Of a stretch of 64,000 nucleotides of DNA, positions 1-8,251 are shown in pieces; positions within the stretch are counted from its first letter, which is position 1; the number at the start of each line of letters is the position of its first letter. Source of the stretch: Actinoallomurus spadix (lineage in GTDB: Bacteria; Actinomycetota; Actinomycetes; Streptosporangiales; Streptosporangiaceae); the NCBI RefSeq assembly GCF_024055725.1, contig NZ_JAMXMX010000008.1:248001-312000 (forward strand). Reading direction: 5' to 3'. The position numbers and the translations under genes were made by a program. Below the pieces are notes generated by a model that worked only from the letters and a program-made list of their open reading frames with translations, was not told the origin of the DNA and did no database searches.

Positions 1-771
1 CTCCCGCAGCACGCCCAGCATGCGCCGCATCTCGGTGAGCGCCTGCCGCCCGGTCGCCCCGATCGTTTCCATCGCCCGTTTCGCCCGTGCCGGGTCGATG
101 TCCACCATGTACGAGGCGCCGTCGGCCTGCACCACGATCACGCTCACGCTGTGCGCGATGACGTCGTGCATCTCCCGGGCGATCCGCGCCCGCTCGGCCG
201 CCGCCGCGACCTGGGCGTGTGCGTCCCGCTCACGTTCGAGCCGCCTGGCGCGCTCCTCCAGCTCGGCGGTGTACTTTCGCCGGGTGTTCACGTAGAGCCC
301 GCCGATCCACACGGCCGCGGTGAAGACCGTGAACGGGATCAGGTTGTTCCAATTCATGGAGGAGTTCGGCAGCACCCACCAGCGCCACACGGCGATCACC
401 GAGCCGAACTCGGTCACGAGAGCGGCCGCGAGCGACCAGCGGAACCTGCACCCGGTCGCGACCGCGTACAGCATGACGAACACGTTGCCGTCCGCCGGCC
501 CGGCCTCGACGTTGAAGGCCCAGTGCACGGCCGCGACGATCGACACGATCGCGAACACCGCGCGCGGCCACCGCCGGCGCCAGATCATGGGGACGCACAT
601 CCCGACGACGATCGCCAGATACGCGAGTTCCGGGATGGGCCGCCGGCCGACGATGTCCGAGTTCGTGTAATTGCTGGTGACCGCCAGGGACAAGGCGGTG
701 ATCGGCAGCGCCCACACGATGTCGACGAGCCGGGGATGGCGCCGAAGCCAGGCGAAGAGACGGGCGAACAC
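1..771 (-). CDS. Sensor histidine kinase, C-terminus beyond window edge
   Basis: Two-component sensor kinase of the HisKA_3 (NarL-partner) class, a membrane protein that autophosphorylates and passes phosphate to a LuxR-type regulator. The frame from GTG 771 opens with MFARLFAWLRRHPRLVDIVW and several hydrophobic segments over about the first 150 residues. The dimerisation box REMHDVIAHSVSVIVVQ places the phospho-acceptor His near residue 202, followed by an EMRRMLGVLRE-type helix. The ATP-binding domain and probably the response regulator lie left of base 1. The start is inferred because upstream in-frame codons give no better ATG/GTG. It resembles the kinase at 53.2-54.3 kb. Confidence 0.85.
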   Translation of the reverse strand, partial: MFARLFAWLRRHPRLVDIVWALPITALSLAVTSNYTNSDIVGRRPIPELAYLAIVVGMCVPMIWRRRWPRAVFAIVSIVAAVHWAFNVEAGPADGNVFVMLYAVATGCRFRWSLAAALVTEFGSVIAVWRWWVLPNSSMNWNNLIPFTVFTAAVWIGGLYVNTRRKYTAELEERARRLERERDAHAQVAAAAERARIAREMHDVIAHSVSVIVVQADGASYMVDIDPARAKRAMETIGATGRQALTEMRRMLGVLRE

Positions 772-862
772 CGCATCAGCGTACGTTCGGGGGCGCCGCA
801 GGCGCGTCAGCCGCGAGTCTGAGGCGGAGTCCACCACGAGGCGCACGCGGTACGGTCGAGAG

Positions 863-1870
863 GTGGGTCAGGTCGGGTGGCGGGCGGCGATGCAGCAGGC
901 GCTGTACGGGCCCGGGGGCTTCTACGCGCGGGGCGAGCGGCCCGCCGCGCACTTCCGGACCTCGGTGCACGCCTCGCACCGATTCGCCATGGCGCTGGCC
1001 AGGCTGATCGCGGAGGTCGACACCGCTCTGGGGCACCCGGCCCGGTTCGACCTGGTCGACGTGGGCGCCGGCTCCGGAGAGCTGCTCGCCGAGATCCTGT
1101 CCGTGACGAACCTCGGCGGGCGGCTGCGGCCGGTCGCCGTCGAGGTGGCCCCGCGGCCCGCGGGCCTGAGCGGGGCGATCGAGTGGTGTTCCGCGCCGCC
1201 TGAGGACATCACCGGGCTGGTCGTCGCGAACGAGTGGCTGGACAACGTGCCCGTCGACGTCGTCGAGCTCACCGACGAGGGGCCGCGCCTGGTCGTCGTG
1301 GATCCGCGCACCGGAGCCGAGATCCCCGGCCCCGCCCCCGCCGTGGAGGACACCGAATGGCTCGAACGCTGGTGGCCGCTGCGCGAGCCCGGTGACCGCG
1401 CCGAGATCGGCCGGCATCGCTGCGCGGCGTGGGCGTCGGTCCTGCGGCGCCTGCGCGGCGGTCTGGCCCTCGCCGTCGACTACGCGCACGAACGGGACCA
1501 CCGCCCCGCGTACGGCACGCTGACCGGGTACCGTGACGGCCGCTGCGTCACCCCGGTGCCCGACGGCTCCTGCGACATCACGGCGCACGTCGCCCTGGAC
1601 GCCTGCGCCGAGGCCGGCCGGCTCGCCGGGGCGACGTCCACCCTGCTCACGACCCAGCGCGCCGCGCTGCGCGCGCTCGGGCTGCGCGGCGCGCGGCCCG
1701 CGCTGGACCTGGCCCGGTCGGACCCGCGCGCCTACCTCCGGGCGCTGCGCGCCGCCGGGGAGGACGCCGAACTGATCGACCCGTCCGGCCTGGGCAGCTT
1801 CGGGTGGCTGGTGCAGACCGTCGGGGTCGGCCTCCCCGCCATCCTGACCGAGACCCGCCCCTCACCCTGA
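863..1870 (+). CDS. midA: MidA-type SAM-dependent methyltransferase
   Basis: Class I methyltransferase of the MidA/NDUFAF7 (Methyltransf_28) family, about 335 residues, close to the family length. The SAM site is the FDLVDVGAGSGELLAEIL strand-loop, and the family-typical VVANEWLDNVPVDVVEL follows about 55 residues later. In mitochondria the homologue methylates an arginine of the complex I subunit NDUFS2 (the NuoD homologue). A stand-alone nuoD lies at 6766-7920, so the bacterial protein may modify it (inference). The frame is open further upstream, but that part overlaps the divergent kinase gene and is low-complexity; GTG 863 (VGQVGWRAAMQQALYGPGG) begins the conserved region. It converges on the P450 gene with a 26-base gap. 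Confidence 0.8.
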   Translation: MGQVGWRAAMQQALYGPGGFYARGERPAAHFRTSVHASHRFAMALARLIAEVDTALGHPARFDLVDVGAGSGELLAEILSVTNLGGRLRPVAVEVAPRPAGLSGAIEWCSAPPEDITGLVVANEWLDNVPVDVVELTDEGPRLVVVDPRTGAEIPGPAPAVEDTEWLERWWPLREPGDRAEIGRHRCAAWASVLRRLRGGLALAVDYAHERDHRPAYGTLTGYRDGRCVTPVPDGSCDITAHVALDACAEAGRLAGATSTLLTTQRAALRALGLRGARPALDLARSDPRAYLRALRAAGEDAELIDPSGLGSFGWLVQTVGVGLPAILTETRPSP

Positions 1871-1896
1871 CGGCGGCTCAGACCTCGCCAGACGGC

Positions 1897-3087
1897 TCAG
1901 ATCTCGACTTGGAGGGCGCGCAGGCCGCGCAGGACGTAGCCCGGCTTCCACTCGGGGTCGGCCTTGACGGTGAGCCCGGGCGCGAGCCGGAGGAACGCGC
2001 GGAACGACTCGGCCAGCTCGACCCGTGCCAGGGGCGCGCCCAGGCAGAAGTGGATTCCGGCGCTGAAGGCCAGGTGCGGGTTCGGGGTACGGGACAGGTC
2101 GAGGACGTCCGGGTCGGCGAACACCTCCGGGTCCCGGCAGGCCGAGGCGAACTGCAGGGCGACCTCGGCGCCGCGCGGGATCGGCACGCCGCCGACCTCG
2201 ATGTCCTCCAGCACCCAGCGTTCGAACAGCGGCAGCGGCGTGTCGTACCGCAGCAGCTCCTCCACCGCCGTGGGGATCAGGTCGTGGTCGGCGCGTAGCC
2301 GCTCCAGCTCCCCGGGGTTGCGGAACAGCGCCCACCAGGAGTTGCCGGTGGCGTTCACGGTCGCCTCGTGCCCGGCGTTCAGCAGCAGGGCGCAGGTGCC
2401 GATCAGCTCGCCCTCGGTAAGCCCCTCGACCTGGCACAGGGCGCTGATGAGGTCGTCGCGAGGGTCCTTCCGGCGGGCCCGGGACAGGTCGCGCAGATAG
2501 TCGGAGAACTCGATCGAGGAGCGCACCGCCGCGTTCTGGATCTCCGTGGACGGGTTCAGCTGGTACATCCCGCACATGTCCGCCGACCAGGGCCGCAGCA
2601 GGTGCCGGTCGGACTCGGGGACGCCGAGCATCTCGGCGATCACGGTCACCGGCAGCGGCTCGGCGACCTCGGCGATCAGGTCCCCGCCGCCCCGCTCGAC
2701 CAGGCCGCCGACGAGTCCCTCGGCGAGCGCCCGGATCCGGGGCCGGAGGTCCTCGACCATGCGCGGGGTGAACGCCTTCGACACCAGCCGCCGCAGGCGC
2801 GTGTGGTCCGGCGGCTCCATGTCGAGCATGCCCGCGTCGTTGAGGTCCCAGAACGGCTTCAGATGGTCCGGCTGCGGCGCGCGGCCGAACTCCTCGTCGG
2901 TGGCGACGTGGTGGTACGTCCGGCCGAGCCGGCGGTCCCGCAGCAGCGTGTTGACGTCGGCGTACCGGGAGATGACCCACTGGTTCGTCGGTTCGTGGAA
3001 GAAGACCGGCGACTCACGGCGCAGGCGCTCGAAGGCGGGGTACGGGTCGGCGACGAAGGCCGGCGACCAGGGGGCGTAATCGTTCAT
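1897..3087 (-). CDS. Cytochrome P450
   Basis: Soluble bacterial class I P450 (CYP superfamily), 396 aa, the usual length. Visible signatures are the I-helix oxygen-activation segment LLNAGHEATVN, the K-helix ExxR in VEELLR, and the heme loop FSAGIHFCLGAPLARVE with the cysteine ligand near residue 348. The substrate cannot be read from sequence. No ferredoxin or reductase lies beside it, so electrons must come from elsewhere. The start at MNDYAPWSPAFVADPYP (ATG 3087) is preferred over an in-frame upstream extension to 3273, which is low-complexity and overlaps the TnpB remnant on the other strand. Confidence 0.92.
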   Translation of the reverse strand: MNDYAPWSPAFVADPYPAFERLRRESPVFFHEPTNQWVISRYADVNTLLRDRRLGRTYHHVATDEEFGRAPQPDHLKPFWDLNDAGMLDMEPPDHTRLRRLVSKAFTPRMVEDLRPRIRALAEGLVGGLVERGGGDLIAEVAEPLPVTVIAEMLGVPESDRHLLRPWSADMCGMYQLNPSTEIQNAAVRSSIEFSDYLRDLSRARRKDPRDDLISALCQVEGLTEGELIGTCALLLNAGHEATVNATGNSWWALFRNPGELERLRADHDLIPTAVEELLRYDTPLPLFERWVLEDIEVGGVPIPRGAEVALQFASACRDPEVFADPDVLDLSRTPNPHLAFSAGIHFCLGAPLARVELAESFRAFLRLAPGLTVKADPEWKPGYVLRGLRALQVEI

Positions 3088-3179
3088 CAGTTGCGCGGCG
3101 GGGCGATCCGGGCCTTCAGGCCGGCAAGGAAACGCCGCTCCCTCCTTCGATTGCCGGTGGGGCTTGTCAGGTTGCGGGC

Positions 3180-3326
3180 ATGCGGTTCCGGCTCGCGCCC
3201 ACGCCCGCCCAAGAGCAGGCGCTGCTGGAGCACTGCTCACATGCCCGATATGTGTGGAATCTAGTCGTTCCATACGTGCCCGGTCTTCCGGGACAGTCGG
3301 CCTCTCGTCTGAGTAGACGCCCCTGA
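3180..3326 (+). pseudogene. TnpB (OrfB) N-terminal remnant of an IS605/IS607-type element
   Basis: A 48-codon frame starting MRFRLAPTPAQEQALLEHCS and continuing HARYVWNLVV matches the conserved N-terminus of TnpB nucleases (RFRLYPT-x-EQ...RYVWN). After about residue 30 the similarity ends and the frame stops at 3324-3326, so more than 90% of TnpB, including the RuvC and zinc-ribbon parts, is missing. A TnpB-type right-end structure lies 1.2 kb downstream in the same orientation (4546-4585), so this is likely the left part of one gutted element. Confidence 0.72.
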
Positions 3327-3369
3327 GAACGAGCCGGCACCCCCGGCGCCGGCCAGAGGCAAGCGGATC

Positions 3370-3861
3370 TCAGGAGCTTTCCACGAAGCGCGCGCCGGGC
3401 CCGGGCGTACGGCAGACGTCTTCCGGGGCGAGGTGGCTGTGCCCCGCAGCGCACTCGAGGACGACCTTGACCGGCTCGTCGCAGGAGCTCGCATCGTCGA
3501 CGGGCCGGTGCCGGACGATGACCGACGGGCCCTGCGGGTCGGCGAGGTACGTGTCGCCCCATTCCAGGAGCGCCACGAGCGTGGGCCGCAACGCCCGGCC
3601 CTGCTCGGTGAGCTCGTAGGCGAAGCGCCGCCGATCCCCGGGCTCCTGATAGGGCACGCGGCGCATCACTCCCGCGGTCACCAAGGTCTCGAGCCGAGTC
3701 GCCAAGAGATTTCTGGCGATCCCGAGGCGAGAGTGGAAGTCTCCGAACCGGCGCGCGCCGTCCAGCGCTTCACGAACGATCAGCAGCGACCAGCGCTCCC
3801 CCACCACCGAGAGGGCGCGCGCCACCGAGCAGTTCACTGGGTCGATTCGCCGCGTCTCCAT
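3370..3861 (-). CDS. HxlR-family winged-helix regulator
   Basis: Transcription regulator of 163 aa. The HxlR domain covers about residues 8-105: NCSVARALSVVGERWSLLIV, the recognition region FGDFHSRLGIARNLLATRL, and the wing RVPYQEPGDRRRFAYELTE. The C-terminal ~50 residues contain several Cys/His (SSCDEP, ECAAGHSH, EDVCRTPG), possibly a metal site (inference). It is divergent from the tautomerase at 3956 and probably controls it through the inverted repeat at 3880-3940. ATG 3861 (METRRIDP) is chosen over the in-frame extension to 3897, which would run into that repeat. It sits inside the remnant IS element. Confidence 0.88.
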   Translation of the reverse strand: METRRIDPVNCSVARALSVVGERWSLLIVREALDGARRFGDFHSRLGIARNLLATRLETLVTAGVMRRVPYQEPGDRRRFAYELTEQGRALRPTLVALLEWGDTYLADPQGPSVIVRHRPVDDASSCDEPVKVVLECAAGHSHLAPEDVCRTPGPGARFVESS

Positions 3862-3879
3862 GGGACGAGTGTACCGATC

Positions 3880-3940
3880 TGGGTTTACAAGCTGCACTTA
3901 GCCCTCGTAGGCTCCGGGCTGAGTTGAAGAACTAAACCCA
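3880..3940. promoter_or_regulatory. Divergent promoter with inverted repeat, candidate HxlR operator
   Basis: TGGGTTTA (3880-3887) and TAAACCCA (3933-3940) form a perfect 8-bp inverted repeat with a 45-bp spacer. It lies between the divergent HxlR and tautomerase genes, where an autoregulating HxlR protein would bind. A strong ribosome-binding site (aaaggag, 3942-3948) follows for the tautomerase. Confidence 0.5.
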
Positions 3941-3955
3941 TAAAGGAGATCGACC

Positions 3956-4453
3956 ATGCCCATGCTCGACGTGTACATTCCCGACGGCGCGCTCCAGCCG
4001 GACGCCGAGGCGGCGCTGCTGAACCGCATCACCGAGATCCTCGTCCGCAACGAGGGCTTCGACCCCGCCGACCCGGTGAGCCGTTCCGTCTCCTGGCTCT
4101 GGCTGCACCGACCGGCCGGCATCTACGTCGGCGGAGAACCCGCGGACGCACCTCGCTACAAAATCGTCCCGTCCGTCCCCGAGGGCCAGCTCGACGAGCA
4201 GAAGCGAGCGAGCGTCATCGCCGAGGTCACCGAGGCGATCCTCGACGCGGAGAACGGCGCCTGGCCGCGTGACGCCAGCCGGATCTGGGTATTCCCCACC
4301 GAGATCCCCGAGGGTCACTGGGGCGGCTGGGGCCAGATCAGGCCGCTCGCAACGATCCTCGCCCGACTCACCGGCGACGACACCAAGCGGGCCCGTACGC
4401 TCGCGCGTGAGCGGATCACTGCCACCCGAGCCGAACACGCCCGCCTGCCCTGA
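3956..4453 (+). CDS. Tautomerase-family protein
   Basis: A 165-aa protein of the tautomerase/MIF-like superfamily. The N-terminus MPMLDVYIPDGALQPDAE provides the Pro after Met that serves as catalytic base in 4-oxalocrotonate tautomerases, and the C-terminal half (RIWVFPTEIPEGHWGGWGQ) looks like a second beta-alpha-beta unit, as in fused members. The substrate is unknown. It is divergent from an HxlR regulator and preceded by a near-ideal Shine-Dalgarno sequence. Both genes lie between the two recognisable ends of a decayed TnpB element and may be passengers. Confidence 0.75.
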   Translation: MPMLDVYIPDGALQPDAEAALLNRITEILVRNEGFDPADPVSRSVSWLWLHRPAGIYVGGEPADAPRYKIVPSVPEGQLDEQKRASVIAEVTEAILDAENGAWPRDASRIWVFPTEIPEGHWGGWGQIRPLATILARLTGDDTKRARTLARERITATRAEHARLP

Positions 4454-4545
4454 TGAGCGGCGAACGAAGTGGGGATCGATGCGGCCGGTGACACGGTCGT
4501 CAGGACGTTACTACGGGGCAAAGGTTCTCTGACGCGACATAGAGC

Positions 4546-4585
4546 CGGTGGAATCCCCCGCGTGCAGTCGGGGGGAGGACGTCAA
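4546..4585 (+). mobile_element. Right end of an IS605/IS607-type TnpB element (omega-RNA 3' hairpin)
   Basis: The sequence ggtggaatCCCCC-N9-GGGGGgaggacgTCAA has the layout seen at the 3' end of actinobacterial tnpB genes: ggaatcccc, a GC hairpin, ggggaggaNgtcaa. In active elements this is both the omega-RNA scaffold end and the right transposon end, and IS200/IS605 elements end in TCAA (here 4582-4585). The orientation matches the TnpB remnant at 3180. The stop codon of the neighbouring minus-strand PH-domain gene (TGA on 4584-4582) lies inside the terminal TCAA. Confidence 0.6.
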
Positions 4586-6012
4586 CGTGCCCAACGTTCG
4601 GTACGGATGTCGGTGGCACGCGCCCGGTGCGCCCGCCCGGCCGCCGACTCGACGATCGCGCGGGCCTCCCCGAGCTCGCGATCCTCCGCGGCGACCTGGA
4701 CCGGTCCAGGTGGCGCGTCGATGTGAACGGTACCCAGCCCCAGCAAACGCTGGAACGGCCCGGCGGTGAGACGCACGCTCTGCGCCCGCGCGTGGGCGAT
4801 CACGTCGAGCCGCCGGCACACCCGGCCCCGGCGGGTGACGAACAGCCGGTCGTCCGTGCCGGCCTCCCCCTTCCGGAACGGCGCGAGCCACGACCGGGGG
4901 GCGGGCAGCAGCGGCACCGCCTCGGCGTTCGTGCCGGGGAAGACCAGGCCCACCATCCGCATCGCGACGTCCCGCGGCGCGACCGGCAGCAGCACCGACG
5001 ACAGCGCCTGCCGGTCCCCGACGTAACCGGCGACGGTCACGTCGATGCGCGCCCAGCCGTTCCCCCGCCACAGCAGCGGCTCGACGACCCGGACCGCCTG
5101 CACCCGGCCCGGCGGCACGGTCTGCATCCGGGTCTCCATCAGGCCGTACCGGAGCCGCAGGCCGTCCGGGGACAGCGCCGCGGTGAAGTTCGTGTGCATG
5201 ACCAGCGGGGCGATCACGCCGCGGGCCAGGCCCAGCAGCACCGGCAGCGCGGCCGCCAGCACGCCGAGTTCCTTGAACACCACCCCGAACGCCAGCAGCG
5301 CCACCAGCAGCATCAGGGCGCCGATGACCGGCAGCCTCATCAGCTGCGAGCCGAGCAGCGTCCCGAACCCGACCCGCCAGTACGGGCGTTCGGGCGCCTC
5401 CGGCGTGTGGCCGGGCAGCCCGGCGGCCCGGGCCAGCAGTTCGGCCCGCAACTGCTCGGCCATCGGCCGCCCGAGGAAACGGAACTTCGTCTCGGCCTGG
5501 TCCCCCCCAGCCAGCTCCACCCGCACCTCGGCGAGCCCGAACACCCGGGACGTCAGCGGCCGTACGACGTCCACGGCCTGCATGTGCGCCAGCGGGATCC
5601 GGCGGTTGCGGCGGCGCAGGATGCCGGTCTCGACGACGAGGTCGTCCCCGGAGATCCAGAACTTCAGCGACCACCAGATCCAGAAGCCGATGGCCGCGGC
5701 CACGGCGGTCACCGGCAGCATCACGACGAGGAAGCGTGCGATGACCGCCGGGGTGAGGGCCAGCGCGACGCCGTCCGGGGTCTGGGTGAGCAGCAGCGAG
5801 TAGCCGCCGAGCACGAACGCGATGACGACGACCCCCACCGCGTTGATCACCGCGGTGGCCAGGTGCAGCCGGTGCACGCCGTGGGAGAAGTGCACGGGCG
5901 GCTTGGGCGGCGGCCCGTACATCGGCGGACCGTACCCCGGCCCGTACATCGGCGGGGTGAATCGCGGACGCGGCGGCTGCCCGTAGCCTCCCGGACCGTA
6001 GGGACCGTTCAA
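4582..6012 (-). CDS. Membrane protein with three bacterial PH domains (YdbT-like)
   Basis: A 476-aa membrane protein with a Gly/Pro/Tyr-rich N-terminal tail (about residues 1-35), paired transmembrane segments near residues 45-115 and 230-275, and three bPH_2 units: ISGDDLVVETGILRRRNRR, LSPDGLRLRYGLMETRMQ, and a last one from RLFVTRRGRVCRRLDVI. This is the YdbT architecture; the role is unknown but probably at the membrane. TTG 6012 overlaps the upstream stop as TTGA, so the pair is translationally coupled; a later ATG at 5949 is possible. The stop codon comes from the inserted IS right end. Confidence 0.85.
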   Translation of the reverse strand: MNGPYGPGGYGQPPRPRFTPPMYGPGYGPPMYGPPPKPPVHFSHGVHRLHLATAVINAVGVVVIAFVLGGYSLLLTQTPDGVALALTPAVIARFLVVMLPVTAVAAAIGFWIWWSLKFWISGDDLVVETGILRRRNRRIPLAHMQAVDVVRPLTSRVFGLAEVRVELAGGDQAETKFRFLGRPMAEQLRAELLARAAGLPGHTPEAPERPYWRVGFGTLLGSQLMRLPVIGALMLLVALLAFGVVFKELGVLAAALPVLLGLARGVIAPLVMHTNFTAALSPDGLRLRYGLMETRMQTVPPGRVQAVRVVEPLLWRGNGWARIDVTVAGYVGDRQALSSVLLPVAPRDVAMRMVGLVFPGTNAEAVPLLPAPRSWLAPFRKGEAGTDDRLFVTRRGRVCRRLDVIAHARAQSVRLTAGPFQRLLGLGTVHIDAPPGPVQVAAEDRELGEARAIVESAAGRAHRARATDIRTERWAR

Positions 6013-6671
6013 AGCCCGATCGACCTCGCCTCGCCCTTCTGCGCGAGCCGGTCCCGCAGGATCGCGGCGTCGCGGGCGGGCAGGCCGGGGATGCGCGCGT
6101 CGGTGGCCGCCGCCGCGGTGTGCAGCCGCACCGTCGCCACCCCCAGCCACTGTTCGAGCAGCCCGGCCGTCACGTCGACGTACTGCATGCGGCCGTACGG
6201 CACGACGACGAGGTGCCGGACGAAGAAGCCGTGCGTGACCAGCAGGTCGTCGGCGCGCTCGGCGAACCCCCACGACCGGTAGCTCAGCTCGGCGACGATC
6301 CAGCCCACCGCGCAGGCGACCAGGACCAGGGCGAGCCAGATCAGGCCGCCGGCGAGCCCGCGCGTCCGGGACAGCACGAACGCGCCGATGATCGTCACCG
6401 GAAGCGCCCACAGCAGCACGGCGATGCGCCGCTGCCAGGTCAGCTTCGGTGAGACCCGCACCCATGCCATGCCGCCCGGCGGGTCGAACGCCTGCTCCGC
6501 CCGCGCGCCGATGGGCACAACCGAGGGCGTCGACGGCCCGTTCGGGGCGGGCGGCGGAGGCGGCGGCCCGTACGGCCGGGTGCCCGGCGCGCCGGGCGGC
6601 AGGATGTTCGGACTGCCCGGTGGCATGTCCTGCGCCGCGCGCGGATTCGGATACTGATCGCCAGCGTTCAT
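6009..6671 (-). CDS. Small PH-domain membrane protein (YdbS-like)
   Basis: A 220-aa protein with a proline-rich N-terminus (about residues 1-60), two transmembrane segments (IAVLLWALPVTIIGAFVL and LIWLALVLVACAVGWIVAEL) and one bPH_2 domain (DDLLVTHGFFVRHLVVVPYG...VATVRLHTAAA). It is the YdbS-type partner of the three-PH-domain protein immediately downstream, with which it overlaps by 4 nt. ATG 6671 follows a GC-rich leader and is divergent from nuoD. Confidence 0.85.
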   Translation of the reverse strand: MNAGDQYPNPRAAQDMPPGSPNILPPGAPGTRPYGPPPPPPAPNGPSTPSVVPIGARAEQAFDPPGGMAWVRVSPKLTWQRRIAVLLWALPVTIIGAFVLSRTRGLAGGLIWLALVLVACAVGWIVAELSYRSWGFAERADDLLVTHGFFVRHLVVVPYGRMQYVDVTAGLLEQWLGVATVRLHTAAAATDARIPGLPARDAAILRDRLAQKGEARSIGL

Positions 6672-6765
6672 GGTGCGAGTAAGTCAACCCCAACCGGGCC
6701 GCCTTCCGCGAGACCCGCCATGGCAGGATGGATGATCGGAGCGAGCGGAGAAGGCGAGCGCGGCA

Positions 6766-7920
6766 GTGAGTACCGAGCGGATCGTGGGCGTGGGCGCGGG
6801 GACCAAGGACCTCGCCACCGAGGACATGACGCTCAACATCGGGCCGCAGCACCCCTCCACGCACGGCGTGCTGCGGCTGCGGATCACCCTGGACGGTGAG
6901 CGGATCACCGCCGCCGAGCCGATCATCGGGTACATGCACCGGGGCGCGGAGAAGCTCTTCGAGGTCCGCGACTACCGGCAGATCATCGTGCTGGCCAACC
7001 GGCACGACTGGCTGTCGGCGTTCGCCAGCGAGCTGGGCGTCGTCCTGGCGGTCGAGCGGATGCTGGGCATGGAGGTGCCGGTCCGCGCGGTGTGGGCGCG
7101 CACCCTCCTGGCCGAGCTGAACCGCGTGCTCAACCACCTGATGTTCCTCGGGTCGTACCCCCTGGAGGTCGGCGCGATCACCCCGATCTTCTACTCCTTC
7201 CGCGAGCGCGAGCAGGTGCAGCGCGTCATGGAGGAGATCTCCGGGGGCCGGCTGCACTACATGTTCAACCGGGTCGGCGGCCTGAAGGAAGAGCTGCCCG
7301 CCGGCTGGCTCGGCCGCGTCACCGACGCCGTCGCCGCCGTACGGCACGGCGTCGGCGACATCGACAGGCTCATCCGCGGCAACGAGATCTTCCGGGCCCG
7401 CACCCGCGGCGTCGGCGTGCTGACCCGCGAGCAGATCGAGCAGTACGGCGTTTCGGGCCCGATCGCCCGCGCCTCCGGCGTCGACTTCGACCTGCGCCGC
7501 GACGAGCCGTACCTCGCGTACGGCGAGCTCCAGGACGTGCTGCGCGTCGTGACCCGGACCGAGGGCGACTGCCTGGCGCGGTTCGAGTGCCTCCTCGACC
7601 AGGTGCACGCCTCACTGGACCTGGCCGACGCCTGCGTCGCCCGGCTGAAGGAACTGCCACCCGGCCCGATCAACGTACGGCTGCCGAAGGTGCTGAAGGT
7701 GCCGGAGGGTCACACGTACGCCTGGACGGAGAACCCGCTCGGCATCAACGGCTACTACCTCGTCTCCCACGGCGAGAAGACCCCGTGGCGGCTGAAGCTC
7801 CGGTCGGCGTCGTTCAACAACATCCAGGTGCTCCGCGAAATGCTGCCGGGCCACCTGGTCGCCGACATGATCGCCATCCTGGGATCGATGTTCTTCGTCG
7901 TCGGCGACATCGACAAGTGA
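6766..7920 (+). CDS. nuoD: Stand-alone NADH-quinone oxidoreductase subunit D
   Basis: A 384-aa NuoD-family protein covering the full family length. In complex I NuoD forms the quinone cavity at the membrane-arm junction. [16 protein letters not shown] keeps the quinone-lining His (residue 33), and [13 protein letters not shown] keeps the Arg (residue 59) equivalent to the methylated arginine of mitochondrial NDUFS2. The usual D-Y-L motif carrying the quinone-contacting Tyr reads HDWLSAF here, with Trp82. No other nuo gene is present, so this is an orphan copy. GTG 6766 follows ggagaagg. It is divergent from the PH-domain genes and converges on the toxin-antitoxin pair. Confidence 0.9.
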   Translation: MSTERIVGVGAGTKDLATEDMTLNIGPQHPSTHGVLRLRITLDGERITAAEPIIGYMHRGAEKLFEVRDYRQIIVLANRHDWLSAFASELGVVLAVERMLGMEVPVRAVWARTLLAELNRVLNHLMFLGSYPLEVGAITPIFYSFREREQVQRVMEEISGGRLHYMFNRVGGLKEELPAGWLGRVTDAVAAVRHGVGDIDRLIRGNEIFRARTRGVGVLTREQIEQYGVSGPIARASGVDFDLRRDEPYLAYGELQDVLRVVTRTEGDCLARFECLLDQVHASLDLADACVARLKELPPGPINVRLPKVLKVPEGHTYAWTENPLGINGYYLVSHGEKTPWRLKLRSASFNNIQVLREMLPGHLVADMIAILGSMFFVVGDIDK

Positions 7921-7927
7921 CCGGCCG

Positions 7928-8251
7928 CTATGCGACGACGAGCCACTCGTCGCCGAAGTTGGCCACGATCTTCAGCTTCCCGCCGAGCGCCTCGACGTAG
8001 CGGGTCAGTACCTCGGTCCCCACATCGGTCACCCGGCCGGTCTCGATCTGGCTGACGCGTCCAGGTGAGACTCCCATGATCTCAGCGACCTGCGCCTGAG
8101 TCATGCCTCGGCGTTTGCGTGCTTCTGCGAGCTGGTGTCCCCGCACTTCGGCCATCATCGCTTCTCCGAGCGCCGCGATCCGCTCTGAATCGGCGGCGAT
8201 CTGACCGTGCTTCGTGTCCCTCCACCGCTTGACGCCGTCCACGAGGCTCAC
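7928..8251 (-). CDS. XRE-family antitoxin
   Basis: A 107-aa DNA-binding antitoxin. The helix-turn-helix is LAEARKRRGMTQAQVAEIMG followed by VSPGRVSQIETG (about residues 41-74), with a C-terminal strand (GGKLKIVANFGDEWLVVA) typical of HigA-like partners. Its start overlaps the toxin stop by 4 nt (8248-8251), giving the toxin-first order of HigBA-type operons. It should bind and neutralise the upstream-encoded toxin and repress the operon. Confidence 0.88.
   Translation of the reverse strand: MSLVDGVKRWRDTKHGQIAADSERIAALGEAMMAEVRGHQLAEARKRRGMTQAQVAEIMGVSPGRVSQIETGRVTDVGTEVLTRYVEALGGKLKIVANFGDEWLVVA

Noticed and set aside
4582-7608. A 1008-residue minus-strand frame running through nuoD and the PH-domain genes
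   Set aside because: Only the part below 6012 has PH-domain and membrane features; the rest is the antisense of nuoD and low-complexity Arg/Ala/Pro, a usual high-GC shadow.
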